This document shows positions 56,947 through 64,000 of a stretch of DNA of 64,000 nt, in pieces. Numbering within the stretch: the first letter of the stretch is position 1; each line of letters opens with the position of its first letter. The stretch spans positions 91,135,004 to 91,199,003 of the forward strand of contig NC_052349.1 of the NCBI RefSeq assembly GCF_009727055.1. The letters run 5' to 3'. The notes beneath the pieces were generated by a model. The model saw nothing but the letters and a program-made list of their open reading frames with translations. It made no database searches and was not told the origin of the DNA. The position numbers were made by a program, and so were the translations under genes. This stretch comes from Benincasa hispida. Lineage: Eukaryota; Streptophyta; Magnoliopsida; Cucurbitales; Cucurbitaceae.

Positions 56947-58967
56947 TGAAGGAACTCTTATTCAAGAGTACCTATAAGTAGAAGCGGATTTTCTAATTCA
57001 TTGTGACAGAATTACCGCATATACATTCAAACATACTTTTATAATGCAAAAGGCATCAAGAAATCATACCAGATGAAGATTTCTTCTTCACAGCGAGTCT
57101 GAAGCCCAACCGTCTACCTCAAACAGTCGCCACTCGGACATAAGAAGTCGAAGAAGACAACACTACTTAGAGCCCTCAGTATTCTTAGAGTGAGAATCCA
57201 AAGTGTGAGCTTTGTTCGATTTGGTAGAGGGAAGGAGGAAGAGCGACCGTACACAACGATCAAGCAACTGGGAGATGTGGTCGCCTATCGCATAGACAAT
57301 ATGCTTGATCGTTTAGATAAAGTATACGATCATGTAGTAAAAGTAAGCGATCATCTATATGATCGGTAGGAAAAGGTAAACGATCGTCTAGGAAAAGGGT
57401 GAGCGATCGTCCAAAACGATCGCGTAGGAAAAACTAAGCGATCGTCTATACGATTGTTTAGTAAATACCGGGAGCTAAACGATTGCTTAGGAAAAAAAAT
57501 AAACGATCGTTTAGGTAATAGCGTGCGACGGTGTAATCGGTATGCGATCGCTTAGAAATATCGTATATGTAAGCGATCATGCAGTCCCTATCGTATAGGC
57601 ACTGATTTTCTAAACGATAAAACTATCTTTTCACAATACCCACGCACACCGAGATCAACCACTGTCTGCTATTTATAATGCACTCATCCGTTATTTAAAC
57701 GAAGAGGCGCCTTCCCATTTCCTTTATAATCGTCCAATGAATGTGATCTTATCACATTCATAATAATATTTTTTCTTCTATTAGATATAAATTATATTTA
57801 TATCCAATTTCCTCCAAATTAATGTATCTCATACATAAAGTTAATTATATCATATTTAATTAACTCGTTCAATTATATCATATGTAATCGAACTCCCTCT
57901 TGTCAATTTGAACATTTCAAATTTGACACCAAAAAACTGACTCTCAACTTGTATCCAAGCTACCAAGGGGACTTATGGACTATGGCTCGAAGCTCCAATG
58001 GTACGTGAATAGCTGGCTAAACTCTTTAGTCACGATATCCACCATCCGTTAACTACCAGGCATTCCACTAAAGACCAACAGTTGAACTCTTCTTGTCATA
58101 GATATATTTCTATGTCCATTGGATATAACAATCATCAGTACGATGACTTTTCACAGATGCTCGTAATTATAGCATGCCAATTTACCGTTTTGCCCCTGTA
58201 ATTAATATTTTCTCCTTAAGTACCATTGATCTCTACATGAAAACACACATAGTCCTACATTATGTGAACACCTCTCAGGCCATGAGAAGGTGCATGGCGT
58301 CACATCGTTCAAGCCCTGGAATCAGCCCTTAAGGGAGCTATCTATCTACTTACCCCTGCTCGGGGAAGGAGTGAATTTCATCTTGTGAAGCTGAGTTCAC
58401 GGCTCCCAAATCAGACGAATCCCCAAAATGGTAAGTTTGAGTCGGATTCTCTTCCACACGCACCAATGCAAATCAAGGGACGCCCTCAATGCAAGAGTTC
58501 CCAACTCACTCAGGATTGAGGTCATGTTACTCATGGTCATCCTAGTGAAGTGAAGTCTCAGTTATGAACGGTGTTATATAACGAGACGTTAACACTTCGT
58601 GGTCAGGTCTTATACAAACTCTCTTTGTATAGGAGCCCCGCTCGCATGTTCTACACGAATAATCAGGATCAGACCATTTGTGACAAGTCACAAACTTGTG
58701 ACCATTCCACAAAAGCGGGCCGCATCATAGCATTACAGGATAAGGTTTTCCTCCTATATCCATATACTACAAGACCATTTTGGTTATCACTTAAGACATG
58801 ATCCTTGTATGTCCCACATACATGCTTAAGTTACATACAGATAACCAGTGATATTAAGTTTATTGGTTTGTGGTAAAATCTAAATGTGCAAAGTTAAGCA
58901 GTAAAGTAAATATCATTTGTATTATACATCACAAGTGTTTGTACAAAGTTGTTTACAAACCCCAACA
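56947..58967 (-). mobile_element. Nested solo LTR with the densest palindrome cluster
   Basis: Minus strand runs from TGTTGGGGTTTGTAAAC at 58967 to GAGTTCCTTCA at 56947, 2,021 bp. Flanking pentamers agtaa and cttaa match at three of five. The block 57260-57620 holds roughly 18 ACGATCG-type motifs. Confidence 0.75.
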
Positions 58968-59554
58968 CTTAATTCAAAATAAATTAATTTTAACAAAATA
59001 AATATTTAATATATATAAATAAGATAACTAACTTATCATAATATATATATTAAACTACAAGTTATATCAAATATAACTTATAACCTATAGTTTAAATATT
59101 GTATCATATACAATATAACCTATAGTTTCTCTTCTCTCTCATATAGCATTTAATATAAATCATATTTATATTAAATTTAACAATTATGAATCCAATTCAT
59201 ATTATTAATATTTAAATCTTATTCAAAATATTTATTTCCTCTTTCAAATGCTATAATGTATCAAATACATCATAATAATTATATCATATATAATTTAAAA
59301 AAATTAATTATATCATATATAATTAAGTCCCTCAATTAATTTGAACAATTCAAATTAACCCAAAAATTGATTCTCATTTAATTCTATTGAGTAACCAAGG
59401 GGACCTCATGGACCTGTAGCTTAAAGCTTCAACAATACATGAAGAATTAATCAAACTTTTAATTAAATTATTCACCATCCATTATCTATTGGACACTCCA
59501 CTAAAGATCGACAGTTGCACTCTTCGCACTACAGACATATTTCAGTGTCTATTG

Positions 59555-61377
59555 TGTTGGGGTTTGTGCCCTAAATTCTCGTGTCCTGTAGTTTGTAAAT
59601 AATTTTGTAAGAACACTTGTGATGTATAATATATGTTGTTTGTAAACAAGTGTTAACGTCTCGTCATATAACTTCGTTCATGATTGAGACTTCACTTCAC
59701 TAGGATGACCATAGGTAACATGACCTTAATCTTGAGTGAGTTGGGAATTCCTGCCATTGAGGGTGGTCTTTTGATTTACATGGGTGCGAGTGGCCAGAGT
59801 GCCAACTCAAACCTACCACTTTGGGGATTCGTGTGATTTGGGAGCTAGGAACTCAGCTTCACAAGATGGAGTTCACTCCTTCCTCGAAGCAAGAGTAAGT
59901 AAATAGATTGCTCTCTTAAGGACTAATCTCGGGGGTTGAACGATGTGGTTCCACACACCTTCTCATGGCCCGAGAGGTGTTCACACATAGATGAACTATG
60001 TTGTATTGTTCAATAGAGGGATCGGTGGTACTTAAGGAGTAAGATGCAACTACAGGGGCAAAACGGGAAATTGGTCTGTTGTACTTACGAGCATCTGTGA
60101 AGGGTCATCATACTGATGATTGGTTATATCCAATGGACATAGAAATATATCTATGGTAAAAAGAGTTCAATTGTCAGTCTTTAGTAGAATGTCTGGTAGT
60201 TAACGGATAGTGGATATCGTGGCTAAAGAGTTTAGGCTATTCACATACCGTTGGAGCTTTGAGCCATAGGTCCATAAGGTCCCCTTGGTAGCTTGGATAC
60301 AAGTTGAGAGTCTGTTTTTGGGTCAGTTTGAAATATTCAAATTGACAAGAGGGAGTTCGATTATATATGATATAATTGAACTAGTTAATTATATATGATA
60401 TAATTAACTTTATGTATGAGATACATTAATTTGGAGGAAATTGGATATAAATATGATTTTTATCTAGTGGAGGAAAAATACTATGATTAATATATGATAT
60501 TAATTCATAGGTTATGAATATGATTGTGATGATATTCATTGTCTATTAATTGGATAGTTAAAGGGGTAATAGGACGACGTCTCTTCTATTTTCATAACGG
60601 ATGAGTAAGTTGAAAAATCACTTTGAGACGCTTAAATAGCTCACAATGTGTTGAGCATTATATGCACAGACATTGTGTTGAAGAGTGTCATCGCTTAGCA
60701 AAACCTGTGCCTATACGATAGTGCTTGAACGATCACTTACCTATACGATAGTGTTGAGCGATCGCTTAACGATTACACCCGAGCGCTATTTACTAAACGA
60801 TCATTTACCTTTTCCTAAGCGATCGTTTAGCGCCCGATATTTACTAAACGATCGTATAGATGATCGCTTAGCTTTTCCTACACGATCATTTAGATGATCA
60901 CTTACCTTTTCCTACATGATCGTATACTTCACCTAAACGATCAAGCATTTTTGTCTATACAATAGACGAGCCTATCTCCCACTTGCTTGATCGTTGTATA
61001 TAATCTCCCTTCCTCCTTTCCTCTACCAAATCTGAACAAAGCCCACCCTTTGGATTCTCACTCCAAGAATACTGAGGGCTTTAAGTGGTGGTTTCGTCCC
61101 CGTTTCTTTATGTTCGTGTGGAGACTGTTCGAGGTAGACGATTGGGTTTTGCTGAGCGATTGCTTACTGTCTCAGAAAAAGCAAGATTCGTTGTGAAGAA
61201 TAAGTCTTCAACTTGTATGATCTCTCAATCTCTTGTTTATGTTTCCTTTGAGCATGTCAATAATTTAGCATTATAAATGCATATTAGTATGTTTGAATGT
61301 ATATGTGGAAATTCTGCCACAATGAATTAGAAAGATCCACTTCCGCTCGTAGGTACTCTTGAATAAGAGTTCCTTCA
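59555..61377 (+). mobile_element. Nested solo LTR, plus strand
   Basis: It begins TGTTGGGGTTTGTGCCC and ends GAGTTCCTTCA, 1,823 bp. Flanks are tattg and cattg (one difference), and joining them restores the surrounding LTR (GTGTCTATTGGATATAACG). It shares most of its length with the LTR at 33464-35427. A block of about 15 ACGATCG-type motifs lies at 60690-60990. Confidence 0.82.
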
Positions 61378-62265
61378 CATTGGATATAACGAATCAACAG
61401 TACAATGACTCTTCACAAATTTCTTGTAAGTACAGCTAGGCCAAAATTACCATTTTTCCTCTATAGTTACATCCAACTTCTTAAGTACCACTGATCCCTC
61501 TAATGAACAATAGATCATAGTCCAACTATGACTAAACCCTTCTCAGGACAGAAGAGGGTGTGGCGCCACATTGTTCAAGCTCCATAATCAGCCCTTAAGG
61601 GAGCAATTTATCTACTTACCCTGACCTTGGGGAAGGAGTGAATTTCTTCTTATGTAGCTCTATTTTCAGCTCCCCAATTAGACGAATCCCCAAAATGGTA
61701 GGCTTATTGAGTCGGCGATTTGGCCACTCGCACCCATACAAATCAAAGGACCACCCTCATAGATAGGAGTTCACAACTTATTCAGGATTCAGGTCATGTT
61801 ACCTATGATCATTCTAGTGAAATGTAAGTCTCTATTATGAACGGTGTTATATAATGAGACTAAACATTTCATGGTCCGGTTTTATACCAACTCCTTTGTA
61901 TAGAATATCCCCGCTCATATGTCTATACATGAGTGATCAGGATCAGATCATTTATAGCACTTTACAACAATTGTAACACATACAAAATGGGTCATACTCG
62001 TAGTGTCACCAAGACAAGGTACCCAACCTTATCCATCTACTATAAACCATTTAGGTTGTCAATTAAACATGATCCACCCGTATGTCTCTACATACATATT
62101 TAAGCTACAAGATAATCTTGGATGTTAGTTTATTGGTTTGTGGTTAATGCAACTAAAATATGGAATAAAATATCATATATGTCATTAAATAAACAATGAG
62201 TTTGTTCAAAACATTTACAAACTATAGAACCCTACAAGATTTAGGGCATCAACCCTAACACATTG

Positions 62266-62495
62266 CAATGTATATCTTCAAAACTTAGAAGACTTCTCTT
62301 TGATTGACTAGAGAACAATACATTGTCAATTGTAAATTTTGTTCCTTTAGGCAAAATAATATTTGATTTTCCAAAATATTCGATCAAGTTTGCAGAACCT
62401 GATATTGTATTTACTTTTGCTTTCAACATTATCAATTTGGAAAAGTATTTTTTATTTGTAAGTATGTGTGTGTAGTTGCACTGTTTGCTAGACAT
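62266..62495 (-). pseudogene. Copia protease fragment
   Basis: The frame carries ILTNKKYFSKLIM, VNTISGSANLIEYFGKSNII, LPKGTKFTIDNVLFSS and LLSFEDIHCN, the segment after the protease active site in this lineage. The insertion of the solo LTR interrupts it at the codons for HCN. The active-site motif upstream is not readable. The 150 bp between this and gag are AT-rich. Confidence 0.75.
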
Positions 62496-62644
62496 AGATC
62501 TTCATTGATCTTTTTTTAAACACACAACATATGAAAATGATTCATGTTTCTTCATTAAAAGAAAATAATTACAATAAGAAAAACAACACTTAAAATATAC
62601 AAAAGTTACTAAAAAAACATGAAGATAGATAAAAGAAAACAATA

Positions 62645-63701
62645 ACATTAAGTCTAGATGTTCTCAAAATCAAAAGAAACACTTGATGTTCCATCAACTG
62701 CGCCAATCTTCTCTTCAGAAGATTCAAAGAAGTCTGCCACATCCAGATTTGTCATATGAGATGGGTCAAATATAACATTATCCTGGTATGCAAAATTTTC
62801 TTCCACATTTTTTCCTTTTTCCTTTAGGGAGGCTTGATAGAGGTCAACTAAGTGTTTTGACCTACGACAGGTACACGACCAATGCCTAATCATTCTATAT
62901 CGAAAGCATTTATTTTCAACACTTTTGGAACTCTTATCTTATGGAGCTTTTCCTTTGTGATCATCATTTTGTATGGTTCTTTTGAAATTTGAATGGTTAA
63001 AACGACCACCATGAAAATAATAATTATTTCTTATCCTGTCACGATCACGACCTCGACCGCAGCCATGACCTCGACCATGATTATCATTAAAATTCACAGC
63101 ATTCACTTCAGGGAATGGTGTTGTTCCGGTTGGTTGAGATTCATGATTTTTCATCAATAACTCGTCATTTTCTTCAGCCACGAGAAGACATGAAATTAAG
63201 TTAAAATACTATTTAAAACATTTTTTTCCTTTTTCTCGATATTGTTGCTGCAAGAGCATATTCGAGATATGAAATATAGAAAATGTCTTCTCTAACATAT
63301 CAGTATCAACAATTTTTTCTCCGCGTAACAACAATTTTGAACTGATTTTAAATAATGTGAAATTGTAATCAATTCTGATTTAAAATCTTGTAGCCTTAAA
63401 TGCATCCACTCATAACGAGTTTTAGGAAGAATAACTGTCTTTTGATGATCATACATTTCTTTCAAATTTTTTCACAAGATACGAGGAACTTTTATTCTAA
63501 GATACTCCATTCTTAATCGCTCGTGGAGATGATGACGAAGAAAAATCATAGCTTTTTCTTTGTCGATGTCGTATTTCCTTCTTTAATTGTTTCTTCAAAG
63601 TTCATAGCATCTAGGTGAATTTCGGCATCGAGCACCCATGACAAATAACTACTGTCATTAATGTCAAGGGCTGCGAATTCTAATTTTGTAAGATTTTTCA
63701 T
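62645..63701 (-). pseudogene. Copia gag with Gly-Arg region and degenerate zinc knuckle
   Basis: A minus-strand ATG at 63701 opens MKNLTKLEFAALDIND and SYLSWVLDAEIHLDA, the N terminus of UBN2-type Gag in this lineage. After stops the frame resumes at 63181 with HESQPTGTTPFPEVNA, a Gly-Arg/Asp-Arg-rich stretch (GRGHGCGRGRDRDR) and then the knuckle, where CFRYRMIRHWSCTC has Tyr for the second Cys. LVDLYQASLKEKGKN follows and a stop at about 62654. Non-functional as it stands. Confidence 0.75.
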
Positions 63702-63904
63702 GGCAACACTATCACAAAGTATTGTATTTATATTAGAAATTTAATAGATATTGGATATGCAAAATAACATTAAATTTATTAATTATAACGAAGAGGGAAT
63801 AACCAACATACCTTTAGGACCTACCTTTAGCGGAGAAAACAATTGGAGCTCGTGCTAATGACTGTTGTGAAATTGAGGAGCCCAACCGGTACAGATATGG
63901 AAAA

Positions 63905-63905
<1 letters not shown>

Positions 63906-63936
<31 letters not shown>
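63906..63936 (+). repeat. (TAA)n microsatellite
   Basis: About ten units in the DNA upstream of the minus-strand gag; the remaining bases to 64000 are AT-rich with no feature seen. Confidence 0.92.
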
Positions 63937-64000
63937 TAAAATATAAAATAACTAAAATTATAAAATTGGATAATAGAAAATTTAGAGGAATTTGAAGTAG

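Larger units (their letters stand above)
56476..62260 (-). mobile_element. Solo copia LTR holding two further solo LTRs
   Basis: Minus strand starts TGTTAGGGTTGATGCCC at 62260 and ends GAGGTCCTTCA at 56476, with perfect cattg duplications at 56471-56475 and 62261-62265 inside a copia gene. Removing the inserts at 56947-58967 and 59555-61377 leaves about 1.93 kb that reads as one LTR, closest to 35428-37226. Confidence 0.83.
55310..63701 (-). mobile_element. Second copia lineage, internal region, cut by a nested solo LTR
   Basis: Minus-strand gag (63701 to 62645), protease region (62495 to 62266) and integrase-end/reverse transcriptase (56470 to 55325) are parts of one copia element. The insertion 56476-62260 with duplication cattg separates them. 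A sequence at 55260-55330 (CTTACTAGG, TTTCTTACCTAATATGTCCCC) corresponds to 3' untranslated DNA of the same family, so RNase H is deleted. Neither LTR lies inside the window. Confidence 0.78.

Overview
This is plant nuclear DNA, almost entirely transposable-element sequence, with one host gene that looks intact. The AT richness, nested LTR retrotransposons, plant-only element families (Ty1-copia with UBN2-type gag, Tat/Athila-like Ty3-gypsy, TNP2-type CACTA, plant mobile domain genes) and a plant-specific serine-rich protein gene all say angiosperm. The copia and PMD protein sequences most resemble what I know from Cucurbitaceae (melon/cucumber relatives), but that is recognition, not a search.

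Layout. 1-970: low-complexity DNA with degenerate repeats and a palindromic TATA motif. 976-17016: a composite Ty1-copia element in LTR-internal-LTR-internal-LTR form, bounded by a 5-bp duplication (tatat). Its middle LTR was hit by a gypsy-type LTR (7145-11180, duplication ccaca) that holds a further LTR (7568-9239) and ten tandem UUCG-hairpin units. Its last LTR was hit by another LTR (14841-16797). 17065-19110: a related LTR and T-rich DNA. About 19111-29290: remains of a minus-strand Tat-like gypsy element: integrase (cut by a solo LTR with duplication gtaac), an opposite-strand plant mobile domain pseudogene (21943-25040), and 118-bp tandem repeats split by a solo copia LTR (19221-21259, duplication cctta).

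29773-39215: three more copia fragments joined end to end: a chimeric LTR/pol/LTR, a headless LTR and another LTR. 39284-40180: a MAIN-like plant mobile domain gene fragment with frameshift and stop. 41862-42658: the host gene, with TATA box, CT-rich leader and a 209-residue single-exon ORF. 44370-47088: minus-strand copia gag/protease, leader and LTR end. About 47089-53515: a minus-strand CACTA (En/Spm) element with Transposase_24-like, DUF4216, DUF4218 and TNP2 remnants, hairpin-type subterminal repeats and one terminal inverted repeat. 55310-63701: a minus-strand copia pol of a different lineage, cut by a solo LTR (56476-62260, duplication cattg) that itself holds two solo LTRs.

No intact transposon ORF was seen: every element reading frame checked has stops, shifts or deletions. 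Many LTRs are solo, so this locus has grown by repeated nesting and shrunk by LTR-LTR recombination. A single N at 31974 lies between two exact 58-bp copies and is probably an assembly join. The most unusual signals are conserved hairpins at the 5' end of one LTR group, dense arrays of the palindrome CTAAACGATCGTTTAG inside the copia LTRs, and the UUCG-hairpin minisatellite.
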